In this document: in pieces, positions 57,787 through 64,000 of the stretch
Position numbering within the stretch: position 1 is the first letter of the stretch
Layout of the letters: every line of letters begins with the position of its first letter
Notes under the pieces: model-generated
The model's database searches: none
The model's input: the letters and a program-made list of their open reading frames with translations, nothing else
What the model was told of the DNA's origin: nothing
Assembly (NCBI RefSeq): GCF_023276375.1
Contig: NZ_JALLPK010000003.1
Span: 248,001-312,000 of the forward strand
Length of the DNA: 64,000 nt
Direction of reading: 5' to 3'
Origin: Halocatena marina
GTDB taxonomy: Archaea; Halobacteriota; Halobacteria; Halobacteriales; Haloarculaceae
Translations under genes and position numbers: made by a program

Positions 57787-58782
57787 TCACCGCGTCATTG
57801 TTTCCCATTGTTCCCGCGGGATCCGGTGTTTGAGCGGCTCGCCCGCTGCGAAACGTTCGATGTCGTCGACTACGGCCGCAGCAAGCGGCGGGCGAATTTG
57901 CGAGCCTCCAACGTGCGGCGTCAGCAGAACGTTCTCGAGACTGCGGAGTTCGTGTTCTTCGGGGAGCGGTTCTTCGTGATGCACGTCGAGCACCGCAGAG
58001 AGACGACCGGAGCGCAACTCCTTGAGGAGTGGCTCTTCCTCGACGATCTCCGCGCGGGCAGTATTGACCAGTAGTCCACCATCAGGGATCGTCGAGAGGT
58101 GTTCGGCATCAATCATCCCTTCCGTTTCAGGGGTGCGCGCAGCGTGGATAGACACGATCTCGGCGTTGAGCGCTGTATCGAGGTCCACGAACGTCGCAAA
58201 CGGGTAGTCTTCCAGAACCGATTTATTTACGTACGGATCATAGACACGGACGTTCGGTTCGAACGGGACCAAGTGCTCGATCAATTTGTGGCCGATGGTT
58301 CCGAGACCGACGAGACTGATCGTCGCGTCGTACAAGGTATTAATCTCGTGATCGGCCCTGTTCCATTCTCCCGAGTGCATACTGGTGTCCAACGCTGAAA
58401 TCGCGCGTCGCTCCGCGAGTAACGCGGCGATAGTGTGTTCGGCCGTGTGGTCGGCCATGACGTCGTTCGCGCTTACGACCGGAATTCTGTCCTCGTAGAC
58501 ATCCCGAGAGGCGATATCTGCGACAGTACCACCCGCATGTGCCAGCAATCTCAGGTTGTCGGCACCTGAGAGGACGGTCCCCGTTACTTGCGTGCTCCCC
58601 CATCCCGTAATCAATACGTCGGCGCCTTTCACGCGTTTCCGGAGTTCTGCTTCGGTATAGTTTTCGGTTGTCTCGTTCCACGTTACCGTTCCAATAGACG
58701 TGAGTCGGTCGCGAACGGCTGGGGGAAAAAAGTCGGTGCAAAGACCGGTGTCAGGCATCGCGACGTGAATCCGCATAATCAT
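57787..58782 (-). CDS. D-isomer-specific 2-hydroxyacid dehydrogenase
   Basis: The 331-residue protein begins IMRIHVAMPDTGLCTDFFPP. It has the substrate-domain GADNLRLLAHAGGTVADIAS, the Rossmann motif ISLVGLGTIGHKLIEHLVPF, IVSIHAARTPETEGMIDAEH, LLVNTARAEIVEEEPLLKEL (catalytic Arg; RAEIV), VLDVHHEEPLPEEHEL (Glu) and VLLTPHVGGSQIRPPLAAAV (His). All catalytic residues are present. It would reduce or oxidise a 2-hydroxyacid such as glyoxylate, hydroxypyruvate or a sugar-derived acid with NAD(P). A second in-frame ATG two codons in is an equally good start. Confidence 0.85.
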   Translation of the reverse strand: MIMRIHVAMPDTGLCTDFFPPAVRDRLTSIGTVTWNETTENYTEAELRKRVKGADVLITGWGSTQVTGTVLSGADNLRLLAHAGGTVADIASRDVYEDRIPVVSANDVMADHTAEHTIAALLAERRAISALDTSMHSGEWNRADHEINTLYDATISLVGLGTIGHKLIEHLVPFEPNVRVYDPYVNKSVLEDYPFATFVDLDTALNAEIVSIHAARTPETEGMIDAEHLSTIPDGGLLVNTARAEIVEEEPLLKELRSGRLSAVLDVHHEEPLPEEHELRSLENVLLTPHVGGSQIRPPLAAAVVDDIERFAAGEPLKHRIPREQWETMTR

Positions 58783-58856
58783 GTTCCCGAAGCCAATCTA
58801 ATAAACCTACCGCGATACAGCGTCGTCCGTTTTCTTTACTTGACTGTGGCAACGAA

Positions 58857-59470
58857 TCACGGAACCGCTCTGGAGAGGGACTCGCGTTCCGCCCGAACAG
58901 CTGTCTCGTAGTCTGCCGTCGGGTCGACGAACTCCATCTCGAGGTATCCGTCGAACCCGTTCTGGTCGAACACCGCTACAACCAAGTAAGCTCCCCAAAG
59001 GGGGACCGCCGTCGACTCCCTTGCTCCCGTGTGGCCTGGAGGTGAACGTTGTTCGATATAGGGGCTAACTTGTCTGCTTCGAGAAGACGTCGTGCACCCT
59101 CTCCTCGGATGGTAACTGTCCAGGCGTGTTTCTCGACAGACACGCCCAGTCTTCGATCGACCGCACGTCGACTAACAAACTAAGCTTTGCACGTTGAAGT
59201 AGGAGCGTGACGTAGGCGGACGCAAAGACGGATGATACCGATCACGGACTTCCTGTCATGTACGCACGTGTTCGACGAGTTCGACTCGCTCGACTGACTA
59301 TCTTTCGACAGTTACTAAAATCGGAATCTCCGCCACTACTGTCAACACCGACGTGCGTCCGTCCTGGTATTTCCACGCTGTCGTATCCCGCCTCAGCGGC
59401 CAGTTTGAGCACCTTTTGGATGACCAGTTCTTGCTGGTAATAGTGCATAAGCCGACATCCATACCTGGAG
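58857..59470 (-). pseudogene. Sugar-phosphate isomerase/epimerase, internally deleted
   Basis: The N-terminal part shows ELVIQKVLKLAAEAGYDSVE and IPGRTHVGVDSSGGDSDFS, the first strands of an AP-endonuclease-2-type TIM barrel. The C-terminal end is AVFDQNGFDGYLEMEFVDPT and ADYETAVRAERESLSRAV, with the last metal Glu. Between them only about 100 poorly readable codons remain, so most of the barrel is lost. Confidence 0.6.
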
Positions 59471-59524
59471 ACCAACCCGTGGGCGCTTGAAATCGCATTT
59501 CTCAAACTGTGGTGAGATGAGTCA

Positions 59525-59826
59525 TCAAACCATTCGGTACACTTATTCCATCCAGATGTCTTCCTCTTCTTCGAGGATATTCGCCATCACTTGGTCCCAG
59601 TCAGCTTGTGACCCGCTGCTCTCGATAATGTCCTCGATCACGCCGGGACCCTCCAACTCCATGAACCCGAACACATGTCCGTCTTTCTCGAAGACAGAGT
59701 ACGTCTCGAGGTCCGCGTCGGAGTCGAGATATGTTCGTTCGAGGCGGTCAGGCACGTTTTTGTGTTCCTCGCGGTATTTTTTTGCTATCTCGATCGGATC
59801 TGGAGATGGAACGCAATTCGCGCCAT
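59525..59826 (-). pseudogene. Second L-rhamnose mutarotase, decaying
   Basis: From the ATG at 59826: MARIAFHLQIRS, then a one-base shift near 59808 beside a run of seven T, then EIAKKYREEHKNVPDRLERT, YLDSDADLETYSVFEKDGHV, FGFMELEGPGVIEDIIESSG and IWME, TAA, VYRMV, TGA. The TAA cuts off the last five residues shared with the intact copy at 24373 (IWLDEVYRMI). The two genes share long segments, so they are paralogues of one family. Confidence 0.7.
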
Positions 59827-59845
59827 CTACTGGAGATGACTCCAC

Positions 59846-60656
59846 GACAATATAATACTCTGCAGTCTTCGTGATTTGAAAGGATCATACAGGCCGTTCG
59901 ACCATAGATTCATCGGCACAGCGGTAGCGAGGGCAAAGCCCACGACTCCACAGTAGCTGCTGACGTAGTCCAGCGTCGATTCTCGTTGTTGTCGTTGGTT
60001 CGGTCTGGTCGAGACAGCCGAGGACTTCCAGCGAGTTTTCCCCCACGCTTTCGACAACGAGTTTGCTCCGGCCAGTGCGAATACCACGAACTCGTGAGGG
60101 CTATCAGTTTTATCTGGTGCCCAACCGCGTATCGCGGATTACCTCGCTCACCTGCCGGTGAAAACTTACCGTCGCCGCTGGCGACGATTTGTAGAATAGG
60201 TTGCTCCGAGCGGCATTTATGAAGTGGTATCGCGAAGTCACCGGTATTACCGTTACTATGTCTATCTAGTCACAAATAATTTATGATACTTGACCCATCG
60301 GATTACAATACTACTACTGTAATCCGACTCTAGTTTCATCCATACTTGGCTACTTTTTTGCCATCATCGGAATCACGATCGTATTGGTTCGCCCCCTGTA
60401 CCGATAATACCGGCCAAATCCAAACACTGGTGAATCTATCGGCTCTGGCTATCATATCTCCGTTAGTGAATAGAATCTCTCCTAAAGAAGCATTCTTGAT
60501 AGGCAATGTATGCCGGCAATACCGTCAGAATTCGGGATAGATTTGACGTATATTTCAGAGTTAGTCATACTAAGTTACTATCTTCTAGATTCGGAAGAAA
60601 ATTGTCACGGTTACCTACAGCATTCTCACGGGCAATCACGCCGTAGTGACCTGCGA
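59846..60656. other. Intergenic region, no gene recognised
   Basis: More than 800 bases hold only short frames without family resemblance. The part from about 60250 to 60560 is AT-rich. It probably contains decayed gene sequence. Confidence 0.35.
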
Positions 60657-61691
60657 TTACTCCTCTGAGAAGGTGAAGACCGGTTTGATGACTTGCGAGT
60701 CGAGAAACGCTTCGAAAGCGGACTTCGGGTCGTCCCGGGAAAAAGATGTATCGATAATCGCTTCTGCGTCGATTGTGTCGTTTTCCATCAACTGTAGGGC
60801 CTTTTCGAAGTCTGCCCACTTTGACCCGTACGATGAGTTAATGTCGACCTCTCCCCTGACTACCGGTGACAGTAGCACGTCACTGGGCTCGTTTGGGATT
60901 CCAACGATGACGACTTGGCCACCCTTGCGAACGTTCTCGGTTGCCGTTTTGATCCCGCTGTGGTGGCCGGTCGCGTCGAACACGACATCGAAACCGACCC
61001 CATCCGTTCGTTCTGCTACTGCGTTCTCAAGACTGTTTGTCTCGATGTCTATTGTGTCGATGCCGAGTCGTTTGAGGGTGGGAAACCGAGACTGGACGTC
61101 GTGACTGAGGCCGGATGCGATGACGTTCGCACCCACGGAGTCGGCGATCACCGCCGTCAGCACACCGATCGGGCCGGGACCTTCTACAAGGACGTCGTCG
61201 CCTGGTGTAAGGTCTGACTGTGTCAGCACCGCACGTGTGGCGATACTGGTCGGCTCCGTGATCGCTGCTTCCTGCAAGCTGACGCTATCGGGTACGGCGT
61301 GGAGGTGCTCGTGTCCGACAGTCACGTAGTCGGCGTAGGCACCGTCACGGTGCATTCCGGTTATCGAAAAATTTTCACAGACGTTCTCTTCACCGCGCTT
61401 GCACTGCAGACATTCCCCGCAATGGTGGATCGGCTCCTCAACGACTTTGTCTCCCGGGCCGAATGTGGTCACGTTCGACCCAACCTCTTCGACTCTCCCG
61501 GAGTACTCGTGTCCCATCACCCGGGGGATCTGGATCCAGTCGTACCCGCCATCATACTTGTACGCGTGTGCGTCGCTCCCGCAGATCCCCGCTGAGTGAA
61601 CGCGTACTAATACTTCATCTGGTCCAGGCTTTGGTTGGTCACTTTCCTGTACCTCTACAGACCTCGCTCCTGTTTGCACAATTTGCTTCAT
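60657..61691 (-). CDS. Zinc-dependent sugar/polyol dehydrogenase (MDR family)
   Basis: The 344-residue protein has the medium-chain dehydrogenase pattern: HSAGICGSDAHAYKYDGGY (catalytic zinc Cys), IPRVMGHEYSGRVEEVG (zinc His and Glu), HCGECLQCKRGEENVCENF (four structural-zinc Cys), TEPTSIATRAVLTQSDLTPG, VLVEGPGPIGVLTAVIADSV (GxGxxG) and FDVVFDATGHHSGIKTA. It resembles sorbitol/threonine dehydrogenase-type enzymes that oxidise sugars or polyols with NAD(P). The substrate is not predictable; an aldose or galactitol-like polyol fits the locus. An IS6-like copy has inserted upstream of its promoter. Confidence 0.85.
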   Translation of the reverse strand: MKQIVQTGARSVEVQESDQPKPGPDEVLVRVHSAGICGSDAHAYKYDGGYDWIQIPRVMGHEYSGRVEEVGSNVTTFGPGDKVVEEPIHHCGECLQCKRGEENVCENFSITGMHRDGAYADYVTVGHEHLHAVPDSVSLQEAAITEPTSIATRAVLTQSDLTPGDDVLVEGPGPIGVLTAVIADSVGANVIASGLSHDVQSRFPTLKRLGIDTIDIETNSLENAVAERTDGVGFDVVFDATGHHSGIKTATENVRKGGQVVIVGIPNEPSDVLLSPVVRGEVDINSSYGSKWADFEKALQLMENDTIDAEAIIDTSFSRDDPKSAFEAFLDSQVIKPVFTFSEE

Positions 61692-61768
61692 AGATCGATG
61701 AACCTTCTATTTCATCAGTTTGGGCTTCACCCTTCTGATATATAAATATGAGGGAATAAATGGCTATC

Positions 61769-62454
61769 GTGTTTAGTTAGTGGCGTTGTGCCATCGAGCG
61801 AAGGTTTGAAGCCATGATTTGGCGGTTTCTGGGTTGACGTGACTAAAGCAGTTCGAAGACAACGACGTACGGCGTTTCAGCTCCCGAAAAATCCGTTCGA
61901 TCGCGTTTCGATTTCCGTGGCGATGCATTTGAAATCGGAATTCAGCTCGTTGCAGTGAAGTTTGGAGATACTGAGCGCCATCGACGAGAAACACGGCGTT
62001 CTAGACAACGTGTTTCTCGCAGAGTTCACGGAGGAAGATCTCGGTGAGCGCAGTCATGGTGGTCGAAAAGAGCCCCACGTAAAGCCAATCGTTTGTCTTG
62101 GGGTCTCCAGCGGCGTACAACCGTATTGCTGGTCGTTGATCCGAATCACAGTCTCATCGAATTCGACGTGATTTGGGCTCTGGCTCGCGTCGGGCTGTAG
62201 ATCGGCTTTGTGCACCCAATCATGGACCGCTTTCCGATTCCGTTGGACACACAGGTCTAGAGGAGATCAACGGTATTCGATAGCGATAACCCCGCCAATT
62301 GCGATTGAAAACCAGCGCCATCGTCGGTTCGGATGTCCGCTCGCGCTCCACAAACTCCAAATCGGTCCACTCTCGTTGACCGATGAAGTGGGGGATCTCT
62401 GGTATAAACCACCAAGAAATTCTCACGCTTCGCTTTTCACACTTAACTAAACAC
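61769..62454 (-). mobile_element. IS6-like ISH element, degenerate (copy 4)
   Basis: The 686-bp unit has ends GTGTTTAGTTAG and TTAACTAAACAC. Transposase pieces on the minus strand are QREWTDLEFVERERTSEPTM, then a stretch with stops, then FLVDGAQYLQTSLQRAEFRF (second Asp) and NAIERIFRELKRRTSLSSNC (Glu) to WHNATN. Several frameshifts separate them. It lies between the zinc dehydrogenase promoter and the ABC-transporter promoter. Confidence 0.75.
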
Positions 62455-62475
62455 GACCGCAATAAATAGGGAAAA

Positions 62476-62486
62476 TTATTTAAATA
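62476..62486 (+). promoter_or_regulatory. TATA-like box of ABC-transporter operon
   Basis: TTATTTAAATA lies 22-32 bases before the ATG at 62508 and about 20 bases outside the IS6-like right end. Confidence 0.5.
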
Positions 62487-62507
62487 GAGGAGCAATCGTG
62501 TATCTGT

Positions 62508-62753
62508 ATGTCAAAGGGAGGCAACGAGAAGACACATGCGACACAGCGTCGTTTGCTTGCTACGTTAGGATCGATGGGTGTAGCAGGGAAACCTAGGTGT
62601 GGAAGCGGGAACAACACACCGACAGCACGTTCCGGAAGCACACCAACTCCGGGAAGCAACGACGGTGTCGGTAGTGCTACTCCCATCCCGACCAGCGGAG
62701 GGGCCGAAACAGTGGAAATAATTAAACCATCCGACGTGGCCAACACTCGATAA
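62508..62753 (+). pseudogene. Vestige of ABC solute-binding lipoprotein
   Basis: The 81-residue frame begins MSKGGNEKTHATQRRLLATL, a signal-like start, then GSMGVAGKPRCGSGNNTPTA and a Ser/Thr/Pro/Gly linker, as in haloarchaeal lipoproteins whose lipobox would read LAGC; here the residues before Cys are KPR. After the linker only about 15 residues (VEIIKPSDVANTR) remain before TAA. Peptide-type binding proteins have about 550-600 residues, so nearly the whole mature domain is missing. The TAA overlaps the permease ATG (TAATG). Possibly the locus now uses a binding protein encoded elsewhere. Confidence 0.6.
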
Positions 62754-63844
62754 TGAATTACTACTTCAAACGAGTTGCTCAGGCTGGAATTACACTCATA
62801 CTGGTGATCACGATTTCATTCGTGATGTATCGCATGATGCCAGGTGGTCCGATACAGTCGCTGATGCAAGAGCGAGTCCTCCAGTGTATAGAGAGCCAGG
62901 GCAGCATGGCGGAATGCGATATGGGCCAAATCCGGCGGAGTGTCGAACAACAGGTCAACATTGACCCCAACAAACCAGTACCGGTAGCGTACATTGACTA
63001 CCTGGAAAAGATACTGCTCCACCAGGACTTCGGTGACTCCACTCAATATCAGGAAGGAGTCTTCAGTATCCTGTTCAAGGCCATGCCGTGGTCGATCTTC
63101 ATCAGTCTGTACGGGCTGGCACTGGGCTGGACGTTCAACGTCTTCTGGGGCGCGATGCTCGCCTACAAGGAAGGGAAACTGTTCGACAAGGCAGGGACTA
63201 TTTTCGCAATGATCGGCAACTCGATCCCCTACTATGTGGCCGCCATCATCGCGCTATCGGTCCTTGCGTACCAGCACGGTTTTTTCCCTCAGGGCGGGAG
63301 ATATCACGAATCACTGAAGTTGTTCTATCTTGGTTGGGACTTCGGACCTCTGCGAATCGGTTGGCTGATCAACGAACCCGATGTCACACCAGGGGTCAAC
63401 GTTCCGTTCATGGTGAGTGCGGGGTGGTCTGCGGCGCTCCCGATTCTCACGGGCTTCGTCTTGGGGATTAGCGGGCTCGGGATGCGTGGAAACGCTGTCC
63501 GTATCATGGAGTCAGACTACATCCGCGTCGCGCGGCTCCGGGGACTCAGCCAGAGCCGAATCGCAAGTCGCTATCTCGCCCGAAACGCTATCCTCCCGCT
63601 GTACACGGGATTCATGATCGGTATTGCGGGTATTTTCGGTTCGGGTATCATCACCGAGCGTATCTTCAGCTATCCAGCTGTCGGATGGTATACGTTCGCA
63701 GCGCTAGAAACGCGCGACTATCCGCTGCTCATGGGGGCGTTCATCTTCTACACGTCGATCACGCTTGCAGGGATAGTCATCGCGGAGTTTACCTACGGAC
63801 TCATCGACCCACGCGCAGGAGGTGGTGACAGTGAAGCTTACTGA
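62753..63844 (+). CDS. Dipeptide/oligosaccharide-type ABC transporter permease (DppB family)
   Basis: The 363-residue membrane protein has an N-terminal helix (VAQAGITLILVITISFVMYR), the MPGGPIQ motif after helix 1 typical of DppB/OppB, and an extended extracellular loop. Five further helices follow, with the permease EAA loop at about 260-290 (NAVRIMESDYIRVARLRGLS, ARNAILPLYTGFMIGIAGIF) and the end GLIDPRAG. It forms half of the channel of a nickel/peptide/oligosaccharide ABC importer. It overlaps the remnant binding-protein gene by one base and the next permease gene by 14 bases, so translation is coupled. Confidence 0.85.
   Translation: MNYYFKRVAQAGITLILVITISFVMYRMMPGGPIQSLMQERVLQCIESQGSMAECDMGQIRRSVEQQVNIDPNKPVPVAYIDYLEKILLHQDFGDSTQYQEGVFSILFKAMPWSIFISLYGLALGWTFNVFWGAMLAYKEGKLFDKAGTIFAMIGNSIPYYVAAIIALSVLAYQHGFFPQGGRYHESLKLFYLGWDFGPLRIGWLINEPDVTPGVNVPFMVSAGWSAALPILTGFVLGISGLGMRGNAVRIMESDYIRVARLRGLSQSRIASRYLARNAILPLYTGFMIGIAGIFGSGIITERIFSYPAVGWYTFAALETRDYPLLMGAFIFYTSITLAGIVIAEFTYGLIDPRAGGGDSEAY
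63818..63823 (+). promoter_or_regulatory. Shine-Dalgarno sequence before second permease
   Basis: GGAGGT lies seven bases before the GTG at 63831, inside the end of the first permease gene. A strong SD for an internal operon gene is normal in haloarchaea and decides this start over a GTG at 63825. Confidence 0.6.
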
Positions 63845-64000
63845 TTTCGGGATACAGCTCGTAGAGTCGAATCCCGACGAGATGTCGCATCGGAGTGGTA
63901 TCGAGGAGATGTTCGGCGTCGGTACAGTTGACGAAGAAGACTCCGGAGGGTCGGAGTTGACACGCAGTGAGCGCTACTACCGGCTGATCGATGCGTATGT
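63831..64000 (+). CDS. Second ABC permease (DppC-like), partial
   Basis: GTG start with a good SD; 56 residues are visible before the window ends: KLTDFGIQLVESNPDEMSHR, then an acidic stretch (TVDEEDSGGSEL) and RSERYYRLIDAYV. DppC-type permeases in haloarchaea have such a long cytoplasmic N-terminal extension before the first helix, so the assignment rests mainly on position after DppB. The gene continues beyond the window. Confidence 0.65.
   Translation, partial: MKLTDFGIQLVESNPDEMSHRSGIEEMFGVGTVDEEDSGGSELTRSERYYRLIDAY

Overview
The window is haloarchaeal DNA. Protein-coding stretches are acidic (rich in Asp and Glu) and GC-rich, genes start leaderless or nearly so behind TATA-like boxes about 25-35 bases upstream, and the families are typical of Halobacteria: HalOD1, membrane histidine kinase, IclR regulators, a Haloferax-type xylose dehydrogenase relative, and ISH-type insertion sequences. 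About half of the window is intact carbohydrate-degradation genes. The other half is insertion-sequence debris and decaying genes. This mix suggests an accessory replicon or a genomic island.

Layout. 1-5.3 kb: debris (HNH and DUF6166 remnants, an inverted-repeat-flanked broken gene, shattered sulfatase pieces, IS4 and IS5 remnants) with one conserved zinc-ribbon gene and a tiny zinc-ribbon ORF. 5.4-24.7 kb: the main polysaccharide-degrading block, with a Tat-exported BNR_4 propeller (lyase candidate), GH78 alpha-L-rhamnosidase, three sulfatases, a TolB-like oligouronide-lyase candidate, a GH10-like protein, a heparinase-like toroid protein, a broken rhamnonate-dehydratase-like gene and an L-rhamnose mutarotase. 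25-34.6 kb: IS5, AroE remnant, an L-lactate-utilisation (LUD/FeS) cluster in decay, half of a CaCA exchanger, HalOD1, a gene broken by a small inverted-repeat element, IS4, and a broken histidine kinase. 34.7-43.5 kb: a second metabolic block with a tartrate/malate-type dehydrogenase, DUF5060/DUF4038 TIM barrel, class II aldolase, dead TnpB element, UlaG-like lactonase, second BNR_4 propeller and SDR. 43.5-54 kb: a radical-SAM sulfatase-maturase gene split by an IS630 element, sulfatase, IS6-like copies, OtnK-type kinase, broken IclR, arylsulfotransferase remnant, sulfatase. 54.3-62 kb: intact IclR, GH10 remnant, Gfo/Idh sugar dehydrogenase, D-2-hydroxyacid dehydrogenase, broken isomerase, second decaying mutarotase, zinc alcohol dehydrogenase, IS6-like copy. 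62.5-64 kb: start of a dipeptide-type ABC transporter whose binding protein is reduced to its first 81 residues.

How the genes fit together (inference). The set fits use of a sulfated polysaccharide containing rhamnose and uronic acid (ulvan-like). An exported lyase would cut outside, oligomers would enter through a peptide/oligosaccharide-type ABC transporter, and sulfatases, GH78 and the lyase-like proteins, none with a visible signal peptide, would act inside. L-rhamnose would then be oxidised by the haloarchaeal diketo-hydrolase route to pyruvate and L-lactate, which explains the mutarotase, rhamnonate-dehydratase-like, SDR and LUD/FeS lactate genes. All five intact sulfatases are Cys-type (C-x-P-x-R) and need formylglycine maturation, yet the maturase gene next to one of them is broken by an insertion, frameshifts and six amber codons.

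The most unusual signals are: amber (TAG) codons at apparent Gln positions in several disabled genes; a GH10-like protein lacking its acid/base Glu; a 212-bp IS5-derived inverted-repeat element with a perfect 10-bp target duplication inside a gene; and a TnpB that has lost its first catalytic Asp and a zinc Cys.
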